This document shows positions 23,199 through 32,355 of a DNA stretch of 64,000 nt, piece by piece. The position numbers and the translations under genes were made by a program. The notes under the pieces are model-generated. The model was not told the origin of the DNA and did not search any database. It saw nothing but the letters and a program-made list of their open reading frames with translations. Each line of letters opens with the position of its first letter. The stretch's first letter is position 1. The DNA is from Mangifera indica (taxonomy: Eukaryota; Streptophyta; Magnoliopsida; Sapindales; Anacardiaceae), in NCBI RefSeq assembly GCF_011075055.1, contig NC_058154.1, positions 1,798,001 through 1,862,000 on the forward strand. Reading direction: 5' to 3'.

Positions 23199-24400
23199 AT
23201 CTAAATGCTGGTGATGGTGATGGAGTGTACCGTACGTTATGGTAACCTAGTACCCAATCCATTTCAGTTTTCCACCTTATAATTCTTAAATATTCAGACA
23301 TCTTTTTCATAAAATATAATTTATCAACGTGTTACATTGGTTACTGAGCTAAAAAGTTACCAAAAGAATATATTATATAGTTTTTAGAAGATAAAATGTC
23401 ATATTTATAATCGGCACAAATCAATGTGGTGGATTAAGCATTTGTTAATGTTATGCAATCTATTTTGAAAGGGAATTCAAGTGATACATCATACCTAAAT
23501 TGGCATTAGTGTCAGCTCAATATTGTCAATTTTTAATTGTGTATTTAGCGATTGATGTATATATGCACAATCTAGCTCAATCAAAACAATAGCTTTTTGG
23601 ATAAAATTACTTGCCACCTAATGTTAATCTCTCAACCAAACTTGTTTGAACTAATAAATAGTAACATCAAAGAAGGGAAACTCAATTCATTCAAGTTAAA
23701 CAATGAGTTAAGTCTGATTCGATTCAATTTAAATCCATCCTTGCACTCAACTAATTGATCTTCATTTTTATGAGAATAAATATATTCTCAAATTTATTGA
23801 TTACAACCATAAACTTAATTATATATATATATTTCATCCTTTCACTGTTTCACATTTAGAGTTTAAGCTTTCTTATGGATAAGATGATCCAATTATTAAA
23901 CAAAATCAAGGTTCAACTCAACTATTTGAGCCCAACCCGTGGTCTCACTTATGGCCTAATGCCAGCTTTCACTGTTGAAGAAGCAGACGCAACGCAATCC
24001 CAGTACCCACACTAGTCATTCTAGGCGTAGATTCGAATCAAAATTGGAAAAAATGTCCATCTGCGTTCGGTACAGATTCAAAATAGTCTACTCAAAATAG
24101 AGCTTGGCTCATTTTTTTTGGTTAAAAATTGTTGGAATCCAGAAAAATCATCGGTGATGCAAACTCAGATTTGAGTCAAGTTAAGTTAGAGTTAAAATTT
24201 CTACTATCGAACTTGGTTTGGGACATAATCACTAAACAGCCCTTGCAATTTTTTTTTTTTCTGAGAATGACAATATTAACAATGTCAACATCTCTCCATG
24301 GACTGAAGGCAACGTGCGTTGAAACAAATGTTTGCCGTCGAACAGGGTTATAGATTGCAATACGTTTTTGTAGTCTCCATCATATTGTAAAAAAGGCTCC
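23199..24400. other. Intergenic DNA upstream of the transporter relic
   Basis: No gene recognised. About 23690-23950 resembles the repeat family with words gttcaactcaactatttgag. The stretch 24130-24400 gives short open frames and may include decayed upstream parts of the transporter pseudogene that starts near 24401, but no convincing match could be read. Confidence 0.45.
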
Positions 24401-25140
24401 ATAATGCTTGGAGTCTTTGCACAGTGAAGATTGCTTCCAATATGGGCAACTGGCATTAAAATTTTTAATGTAGACAGTCAAATGGGCACCTTGTTTCTCC
24501 TGCAAGGCAAAGCAATGGACCTTCACATGAGCAGAACCTCATTTGAAATCTCCTCAGCTTCACTTTCCATCTTTGACACAATCACTGTCATCTTTTGGGT
24601 ACCAGTTTACGACAGTGAGGACCGTCTAATCTTGCAATTTGCATGAAAGTTTCCTTGGAGCTTGCGAGGCTCTGTGAAGCAAGGAAACACAATTACTATG
24701 AACTTAAACACATGCCAAAGTCAATTTTCTAGTAATGTAAGAATCCCAAATGTAAGGTATAAAACTTGGATCTCCCGTTAAAAATTATGGGCATCTAATA
24801 TAGAATTTATATGATTTTGAGTTTTTCAGTCATTTTGAAGTATAGTTCTTTCAAGGTTCATATAAGACAAATGTCCCAATACTTCATTATAGGGTGTGCT
24901 CAAGTGTTCACCTTTATCGGGCAATTGGAATTCTTTTATGAGCAGGCTCCTGATGCCATGAGAAGCCTACTCACTACTGCGGCATTGGGGAACCATCTGA
25001 GCACAATGCAGCTGGGTTATATTGTTACAGATGTGAGCAGTAGGCATGGTAAATCTTTTGGTTGCAAAATGGAATGCGTACAAGAGGCCACTGGCATCCA
25101 CTAACTGATTAATTTGCACGCTTCTGGCTAACTAATGGCG
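24401..25140 (+). pseudogene. Relic of an NPF8/PTR-type di-/tripeptide transporter
   Basis: Fragments of the C-terminal half of a proton-coupled oligopeptide transporter (NRT1/PTR, NPF8-like) can be read in order, in changing frames. They are NAWSLCTV (24401-24424), LLPIWATGI (about 24432-24460), SASLSIFDTITVIFWVPVYD (about 24556-24615), RKHNYYELKHMPKSIF (about 24681-24735) and QYFIIGCAQVFTFIGQLEFF (about 24871-24930). EQAPDAMRSL and AALGNHLS follow. Missing are the segment after CTV, about 30 residues after VYD, and some residues around AMRSL. A TGA sits after ILQFA, and the end is out of frame. An LTR-like insert at about 24737-24860 splits the HNYYELKHMPKSIF and QYFIIGC blocks. This gene is clearly dead. 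Family assignment rests on remembered conserved blocks. Confidence 0.85.
24737..24860 (+). mobile_element. Solo-LTR-like insert in the transporter relic
   Basis: It begins tgtaagaatcccaaatgtaa and ends near aaggttcatataagaca. It is co-linear with the LTR at 35904-36046 (shared words cccaa.tgtaaggtat, acttggatctc, atgggca.ctaatat, tttatat, ttc.ttcaaggtt). No internal domain or primer-binding site follows; the transporter coding sequence resumes directly. A solo LTR of a short TRIM-like retrotransposon is the best explanation. A clear 5-bp duplication could not be fixed. Confidence 0.65.
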
Positions 25141-26245
25141 AAATTTTACCAGACAATGATGGGTTCAACTGCGAGGTAAAATTTCACAATCAGTTAACAA
25201 CTTCCTCAGAGAACCAATGTGAACCACAAGGCAGTTTAATGTAAACAGAAGAATTCTAGTGTCAATCTCATGATGAGAATGCATTTTGAATAAGTTATTA
25301 TATATAATGTAAATTATGTAAGCATGATGATATGATCATGTAGGGCAAAAAAAAGGTAAAACAAATGTGCAAGCAATAACCTAATCCAAACACACCAACT
25401 CGAAGTATGCATGCCTTCTGATTTGATGTAATGTTAAACTTTTCTAAAATAGTGGGAATTTAAAAGCATTTTCATGGTTATCTCAGGTTCATATCTTACC
25501 CATGCCCACTTTGGTATTATGTAAACTAGGGGTGGACGAGATCCAAGCTGCCTCAGGCTCAAATCGTTGTTCGGCTCGAAACTGATGTGTTGACAATATC
25601 ATCACATCAGAGCTCATCTTACTAATGATTCTTCTTTTTTTTCTTTTTTGACAACTTTTTTTTCCTCTTTTTTGGTGAATATTCTTCTTCTCTAGCCGGT
25701 TTTTGTCTTCTCTAACAATTCTTTTTCTTCTTTGACTACTCTTATTCTTCTCTGACAATACTCTTAACCAACCACTTTTCTTCATTTTAGTGACTTGTTT
25801 TTTTCTCAAGCAGTTTCTCCAATGAACTCATTGCTAATTTGAGTAAAATGAATTCAAATTGAACACTATGGATTTGAGCCAAATTCAAACTAGTCTTTAT
25901 CCAATGGTAGAATAATAACATCTATCATATCATGATTTTAATAATCAATCAAAATAATTTCAGTCATCAATCATACCATAAGTTCAGCCATCAGTCATAG
26001 TATAATTTCAATAATCAATCAACATAATTCTAGTAATAAATCGTAGCCTAATTTCAGCAATCAATCAATATTCATATCTTGTATATACTTTCATTCTTGT
26101 ATATAAATACTCCCTTGTGCAAACTTTTATAATGAAATAAAATACAATGCAATATTTTTTTTGCTGTGCCTCATTGTCATACCCTGCCTTTCATGCAACT
26201 CAATCAATCGGCCATCAATCTGCCCTGAGCCGCCTTTGTTGTTAC
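25141..26245. other. Intergenic DNA, tandem-repeat rich
   Basis: No gene recognised. The stretch 25620-25810 is a CTTCTT-rich pyrimidine tract that produces a spurious Lys/Arg-rich open frame on the minus strand. The stretch 25911-26065 is built from short degenerate units (aatttcagtcatcaatcata) and is co-linear with 27069-27175. Confidence 0.55.
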
Positions 26246-27175
26246 CAGTTGCCAGCGGATTTGCTTCCTTCATACTTTAGACATCAGCAACTATTCATCC
26301 AAATAGCTCACCCTTAGAGGGCGTTTGGTTTGGACAATATTTGATTACTAAAATAGAAAGATTACCTTGAAGATAGATTACTTAGAAGATTACTTGGTAT
26401 AAATGATTACTATGTTTGATAAAATTTGATAGGTATAAATAATTACAAGGTTTACAGTAAATTATTTTACAATGCCCATATTATTTGTCATATTAATTAA
26501 AAATAAATTTATTTTTATCTCAAAAAATTAATAAATAATAATTTTCTATAATAGACTCAAGATTACCCCAATAATCTTTAAATACCTAAGGTGAAGGTGG
26601 TAATCAGATTACCACCTATATTACTTGCCACGTCAGCATTGGTAATAGAAGATTACTGTAATCTTTTATTACTGACAAACCAAACAAGAGAATAAAGGAT
26701 AGATTACCAAGGTAATCTTAAAAACCTTTAACCAAACGCACCCTTAAGTCTTAATATCAACAACCCACAATTTCAGCAACCCACAAGCCCAACCATCCAT
26801 CCAAACAGTAATCCAACCATACTTTATACTTTAGATATCAGTTGCCAGCTGCCAGCGGATTTGATTCCTTCATACTTTAGATATCAGCAACCATTCATCC
26901 AAATAACTCACCCTTAAGTCTTAATATCAACAACCCACAATTTCAGCAACCCACAAGCCCAACCATCAATCAAAACATCTTCCAGGTCCTTTCCATGATC
27001 TTATTTTCAAATTCAAGTTGGCCCTACTCTGCCACCTTGAGCTTGAGGGGAGGGGAGTGGGGGAGGTTAGCATAATAACATCAATTATATCATGATTTTA
27101 GCCATCAATCAGCATAATTTCAGTCATCAGTCATATCATAATTCAGTTATCAATCAGCATAATTCTGATTTGGAT
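25911..27175. repeat. Complex direct-repeat cluster around the Tourist MITE
   Basis: Several direct duplications overlap here. Segment 25911-26065 (ataataacatctatcatatc and following) matches 27069-27175. Segment 26250-26316 (gccagcggatttgcttcc to aaatagctcaccctta) matches 26849-26916. Segment 26744-26805 (ttaagtcttaatatcaacaa to ccaaccatc) matches 26914-26975. Copies differ by a few percent. The block looks like successive unequal duplications of a non-coding unit, one copy of which was then hit by the MITE at 26317-26743. Confidence 0.75.
26317..26743. mobile_element. Tourist-like MITE (PIF/Harbinger), TSD TTA
   Basis: A 427-bp element with ends GAGGGCGTTTGGTT and AACCAAACGCACCC and inner gattacc/ggtaatc mirrored words. 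It is flanked on both sides by TTA (26314-26316 and 26744-26746). The duplicate copy of the flanking sequence at 26901-26935 (ctcacccttaagtcttaat) lacks the insert and has a single TTA, so it is a precise empty site. TIR sequence and 3-bp TTA target fit PIF/Harbinger-derived Tourist MITEs. A diverged relative lies at 49040-49450. Confidence 0.9.
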
Positions 27176-28978
27176 ACAATCAGATCATTCTTATAAAATG
27201 CTAGTACTCTTTAACTAAGGCTTAAATCATGACAAACCAAAGGAAGAGCATTCTTATAAAATGGTTTTTAAGTTTTAATGTTTTAGGGCAGCTAGACTGA
27301 GCGTCTGTTGTAGTCTTTCAGCAGTTTACCCAGACTGATCCTCCAAGGTGATCCACCCCAACAACGTTTTCGGTCCAAAACTCACCCGACTGGTAAACCA
27401 ATTCTGATTTGGATACAATCAGATCGGTCACATTAGGCCACGTGAAAAATAAGACAGCCATATGGGGTCCATTTTACAAATCTTGTCTTCAACATATATC
27501 ATTATGAACCTCAACTTTTATATCACATTTTACACTGCATGAAAATATGATTTCAAAAGCTTTAAAATGACAAGAACATTGCTACTTGGAAATGGCAGCT
27601 GTAGCTAGATTGACTATGTAACATGTTGGAAAAGTGGAACAGCAAGACAGAGCAGAGACCTCGATTGTGCGACATGGAACAGCAGCTTGCCTGAGAACTA
27701 AAGTCACTGTCTTTTGGGATTTTTATTCTATGAATTAGAATAATCCCTCGAGACTCATCGAACATTTTGTAAAGATAGTTTAGGAATAAGAGCAATAAAA
27801 TAGATTGCGATTGTAAAAACTAGAGGTAGAGAATACTTGCACAAAAATAAGTTTTATATATTTTGGTACAAAATCAAGACCCGTAACATTTAGGGGGTGA
27901 TTAGTTGACGTTATTTAAAATTAGTTTGATAATTTATATTTTATTATTAATATTATATTATTTAGTTTATTACTAATAAAATATTTCGATAATTTTTTAT
28001 AATCAATGATAATGTAATACGTAATTTGATTAACACATCTATCTTTGATATTCAAAGATTATCATTCTATCCTTATTAATTTTTTGGAATGAAAATACTA
28101 TTATATTCAATTAATATATTAAGATAGAGAAAAATTTTAAATAATTATAATCAAAGACATTTAAATAAAATAATATCTTAATATTTTTTTTATTAATTTC
28201 AGTCAAATACATTAATTATTTATACTTATTAATTTTTATTTTTCAGGTAATTTTTTTTATAACGAAAGATTCTCTCAATTAAACACACATTACAATAAAA
28301 CATAAGAGTGTTAGCATTAAAGGGATATTGCTAACCCAAAAGGTAACTTGAGTTATAAAAGAGAAGATTTTATATATAAGAGAATATGAATTTAAGTCAC
28401 CACTGACAGTATATCAAAATCAAACTCTTAACTTATATGATTTAATGGTTATGAGTTTGATCATTGAATCCAAAGTTTGTCTTATTTAGTGTGGTTGATT
28501 TGGTACGAACAACACTCAATCACATAATAATATGTTATTATTTATGCACATAGTTTTATTGGTAAAAAAAAAAGATATTGCTACAGGAATAATTTTCATT
28601 TTCTTGTGAAAAGGTAGCAAACAAAAATTAAAGTAAAAGAGATAAGTTGAAGTTCCAACTTCCAAGCTATTGTACCTCCTCATATTCAAACAGAATCTCT
28701 CTCTTTCTCGTGAAAACATGGGGGCCATCTCCCACTTCAAACTCCATAAGAGAATCAAGAAATATGGCAAACAAAAGCTCCTCACGCCTCTCAAGACTAT
28801 CAATTTATTGTCTATGGGTTGTTCCCTCTTCCTCTTTTAATTTCATTTCTACTACTTCTTTCTTAATTTCTCTGTTTTAATGGCTCCACCACCCTTTTTC
28901 TTTCTTTTTTTTTTTTTTTTTTCTTGACCAACCCCATTTCCCCAGGTTTAATTGCTGGCATACCATAAGCGAAAAGTG
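27176..28978. other. Intergenic DNA, no gene recognised
   Basis: The phrase attctgatttggatacaatc occurs twice (about 27169 and 27402), so the short-range duplication continues here. The stretch 27280-27460 is of higher complexity and reads open on the minus strand for about 40 codons, with no recognised family. The stretch 28640-28840 contains a 40-codon ATG frame (from about 28717) that begins MGAISHFKLHKRIKKYG and sits in a plausible leader, but no family match is known to me. A poly-T run lies at 28906-28922. Confidence 0.45.
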
Positions 28979-29096
28979 TATAAAGCTGATGAATAAGCCA
29001 GCTTTAGCTACGTATTCTCCAAGAAATTCCAAAGCGTATATATATTTTTTGGTATAAAAGAAAGATCTTAAATTTGATACCGGTATATATTTTGAG

Positions 29097-29506
29097 TATA
29101 GTAGCCAAATCATATATCATATTATATATCAAAAACCTAATTTTTCGTATCATATATTGAGTATCATATTATATCATATGACACAGTTTAAAAAATGAAA
29201 TAAAAAATTATAATTGATATATCATCATTTTACAAAATATTACAAACACTCTTGAAAATCTAAAATTTCTTATATAGACCTCCACTACATCATCATTTTC
29301 TCTAAAAACGTATATCGCTTTATATCAGTAAAATGCATCTTCTCATATGATATATATCGATTTATATTAGTAATATATATCATATCGTATGATATGTCTA
29401 TTGTATCACATTAATTCAATATACTTTATGATACGTATTGTTTTTTACTTGTTTTATATTATATTATAAAACACGTATAGTGTATCGTAAGATTCTAATA
29501 GTTATC
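29097..29506. mobile_element. AT-rich insert with 8-bp target duplication
   Basis: This 410-bp segment, made largely of atatcatat words, is present in duplication unit A and absent from unit B. Both sides carry attttgag (29089-29096 and 29507-29514), while unit B has one copy (gtatattttgagcccatcg, about 32657-32675). An 8-bp duplication is typical of hAT elements, but the termini show no strong inverted repeat, so the superfamily is only a suggestion. Confidence 0.65.
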
Positions 29507-30418
29507 ATTTTGAGACTATTGCAAACAATAACAAATGAACATGTAAAAAAAAAAAAATGGCATGTGATGATTGTGATAAATAATATTTAAATAAAATTTA
29601 TGATTGAATATTATCAAGTATAAATAAATTGATGTATCAATATATGATTTTGGATTATAAATTAAGTAAATAAGTAAATCATTTAATCACTTGAAAATAC
29701 ATTAATTTGTTTATACCCATTAGTATCTACCATTTGTATGTTTAATATTACTCCATAATAATTAAGAAGGTTTTGCATAAAATAGGGTTACAAAGGGGCC
29801 ATATGCATGGCTACTGAACATATATGAATTAATTGAATTCTCTTATTGGAAAGGATAAATTTGATTTGATATAAGGGTGGATCTAATCTAAGCAAGCTTA
29901 GGTTGAATCTACAACTCAATTCGAACGAGTTGAGCCCAAATTAGAGTTTTAGTTTAACTTGAGATTGATTCGTTTATTTATCCAGTAATGATTATTAACC
30001 TTGTTAATAACATTGTTCACCTTTTCGACAATATTGTTCACTTTATTGGCCTTTTAGAGACATTATATATTAACTCAAACAATTTCAAACTTGAACTTAG
30101 GCTTGACATATGCCTTTGATGCGAACTCAAGCCGTCCACACTCAACTTGTTTGTTATTAATATGATTCCCACAAGTTAACTCTGCCTGTTGCTCATTTCA
30201 ATGACAAAACCCAATCCAAACTTTTTATCTCTTTCTTCAGTGCTCTGTTTCAACCCCTTTCCCTTTATTTATTCATCAATAGATTCTCCTTACAACCTCA
30301 CCAAACTGCGTTTCTTCCCTTCGGCCTCTTCCTCTTCTTTCAAAATAAGAAGACCCATTTCTTCTTCTTCCTCTTCTTCTTCTTCTTCTTCCCTTGATAC
30401 TCTCTTGCAAGCTCAGAA

Positions 30419-30856
30419 ATGTCAAGTAGAGCCAGTAAGCGAGTGAGTTTCAGCCCAGATGTTAATGATAAACCAACTGTCTTTCTCAAACACGAAGGCA
30501 GTAAAAAATTATCTGGAAACAGGAGGCGAGTCAGCGTTGAAATTTTCAGCTTTAGAGTACCCAAGAGCTCAAAATTTTCTCCGGGAAGGTTACTCAGGCG
30601 TCTCGGTGCTAAAATGTCAAGAACTCTCTGTTTTCTGTCCACCCCAAGGAGGTCTTCGTGTAAAGTTTCTTCATCCACTCTGCAAAGATCAAGGTCTTTA
30701 GCAGACTCAATCGACTCTCGCAGAGCTGAAGCTATCGAAGATTGCATCGAGTTCTTTAATACTTCTTCCACCATGTCAAGATCGAACTCAGTTTCTGCAA
30801 GTTCTTGTCAGAACTTCTGCACCCAAATGGACAAAGCATATAAAGGAAACCAATAA
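30419..30856 (+). CDS. Small basic Ser/Arg-rich protein, copy A (josephin-like family name)
   Basis: Single-exon gene of 145 aa. The conserved core is SKRVSFSPDVNDKPTVFLKH near the N-terminus, followed by RRRVSVEIFSFRVP, LLRRLGAK and SLADSIDS, then an acidic stretch AEAIEDCIEFFN near the C-terminus. I recall this SKRVSFSPDVNDKP core from small plant proteins often labelled josephin-like. It is too short for a real Josephin deubiquitinase domain (about 180 aa), and no catalytic Cys/His arrangement is visible, so no enzyme function is claimed. The duplicate at 33232-33624 stops after SASSC. Here TAG is replaced by CAG, adding 15 residues up to the TAA at 30854-30856. The leader upstream is a TTC/CTT-rich tract. 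The function is unknown. Confidence 0.8.
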   Translation: MSSRASKRVSFSPDVNDKPTVFLKHEGSKKLSGNRRRVSVEIFSFRVPKSSKFSPGRLLRRLGAKMSRTLCFLSTPRRSSCKVSSSTLQRSRSLADSIDSRRAEAIEDCIEFFNTSSTMSRSNSVSASSCQNFCTQMDKAYKGNQ

Positions 30857-31192
30857 AGAGTATCATTTTAACAGGTTTCTATCAGATGCCGTGTAAGTTC
30901 CATGCAGTACAATTACTGACCATAGCTCCACTGAACCGCATCAAGCTGAAGTACAGAAAGATGATTGTATTAAGAAAAAAATGAATTTGTGAGAGAGGAA
31001 CTAATGGGTGATTTGCTTGTAAGAAATAGGACAAATAGCAGTAAAACACGTTTTGTGATGATTGCATTATAGAGCAAACTGTAATTTTATGGAAACATGT
31101 TGTGCACCTCTGTTCATGCTTCATGCTTGTGCCATGTGAGACTGATTCGACATGTTGGATAACAAACAGTAAACAGTTTCTTAATCAATAAA

Positions 31193-31959
31193 GGCGAAAA
31201 GACTTGTTCCCCCCCAAAGTATAGTAAAATCCCAAGTCTTACTCTTTAACTTTCAAAAACTTAAACGTTTATCCGTAAACAAATTTCTGTTAAAAATCTC
31301 AGTTAGAGTTAGGGGTAAAACCGTTATTTAATAAAAAATTTAAAAAACTAAACTTTTATAACGTCCCGCCCTCAATTTAAAAACTCACAATTTCTCCCCA
31401 AATTTTCCTTTAAAGTTTGAAAAAAAGCTATTTCCCACCTAGGTTTTTTCTCCTTTAGCAATTCATTCTTCCTGACTATTGGCCGGCTTTCCCTCATTCT
31501 TCTCCCTTAGCCAATCGCCTCTACTTGCTCTGATTTTGCCTTCGTCAAAGACGAAGTCTTCGTCTCAGATGAAGTTGTTTTGTCTTCATCTGAGATGGAT
31601 ACAATGGTCTTTGTCTTTGACGAAGGATGGAAGAAAGAGGCGATTGGCCAAGGGAGTAGAAGGAGGAGAAAAAATCGATCGTCGGAGAGAAGAAGAAAAA
31701 ACCTTAAGGGGAAATTGCCACTTTTCAAAATTTGAAGGAAAATTTAGGAGGCAAATTCTGAGATTTTCAAATTGAGGGGGGACAATGCGATAAAATTTTA
31801 GTTTTTAAAATTTTTTTTATTAAATCACAGTTTTACCCCTAACCCTAACTAAAATTTTTAACAAAAATTTTATCATAGGTGGGTGTTTGGGTTTTTGAAA
31901 GTTAAAGGATAAAACTTTAGGATTTCACTATACCTTGGGTGGGAATAAGTCTTTGGGCC
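31193..31959. mobile_element. Mutator-like miniature element, family M (copy 3)
   Basis: A 767-bp element. The left end is ggcgaaaagacttgttcccc, the right end gggaataagtctttgggcc. The arms mirror each other over about 230 bp (left gttaggggtaaaaccgttat against right tcacagttttacccctaacc). Its 9-bp target duplication is atcaataaa (31184-31192) and atcaacaaa (31960-31968), 8 of 9 identical. It lies in duplication unit A only; the matching place in unit B (about 34250-34275) has no insert. The interior holds a fold-back built on cgtcaaagacgaag and gtctttgacgaagg. No transposase gene. Confidence 0.87.
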
Positions 31960-31971
31960 ATCAACAAAACT

Positions 31972-32120
31972 ATGTATAAGCACTTTAAGCACACAATATA
32001 AGTATACAGATATGTTATCATATAATTGAGTGATTTTAAATTAAGGATCATATGATAATACATTATTTGTGTATTTATTTTGTGTATTCAAAATGTCCAT
32101 ACCCAGCAGCATAGTTTTAT
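31972..32120. repeat. Family-P MITE next to the family-M element
   Basis: Starts ctatgtataagcactttaag and ends ccatacccagcagcatag. It has the central words gatatgttatcatataattg and gatcatatgataatac. It sits only 12 bp beyond the family-M element's right end. Another copy, absent from unit A, interrupts unit B at about 32430-32630. Confidence 0.65.
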
Positions 32121-32355
32121 TTATATTTTTGCTAGCTTGCAACTCGAAGACATGGACATTAAAGAGGTAGGACTGGGGCTGCCCTATTTTCGATCCTATC
32201 CTCAATATAGTAGTCAAAGGAACCAGAGCTACCAGAAAAAATAAATGAAAACTCAGCGAATATCCTGAATTTGATTAATGCTAGACCCTTTCAAGTTTAT
32301 CTGTTGGCTATGCTCACAGTTTGGGGGGCAAATAGATAATTATGGCCTGGGAAAG

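Larger units (their letters stand above)
28979..32355 (+). repeat. Tandem segmental duplication, unit A
   Basis: It begins aagctgatgaataagccagc and ends with ttatggcctgggaaagaatt. The same order of landmarks recurs in unit B (32356-34640): the gatgaacaagcc start, the AT-rich aacaataacaaat segment, the small gene, the tail shared with 33890-33985, then gacatgg.cattaaag and the ggcctggg end. Unit A is longer because it holds a 410-bp insert (29097-29506), a family-M element (31193-31959), a family-P MITE (31972-32120) and a further insert near 29870-30150. Confidence 0.85.

Noticed and set aside
27280..27460. Coding fragment on the minus strand with an open run of about 40 codons
   Set aside because: No family recognised; sits in a cluster of direct repeats, so chance is likely.
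28717..28840. 40-aa peptide gene starting MGAISHFKL
   Set aside because: Plausible ATG frame, but no family recognised, no duplicate and no conservation evidence within the window.
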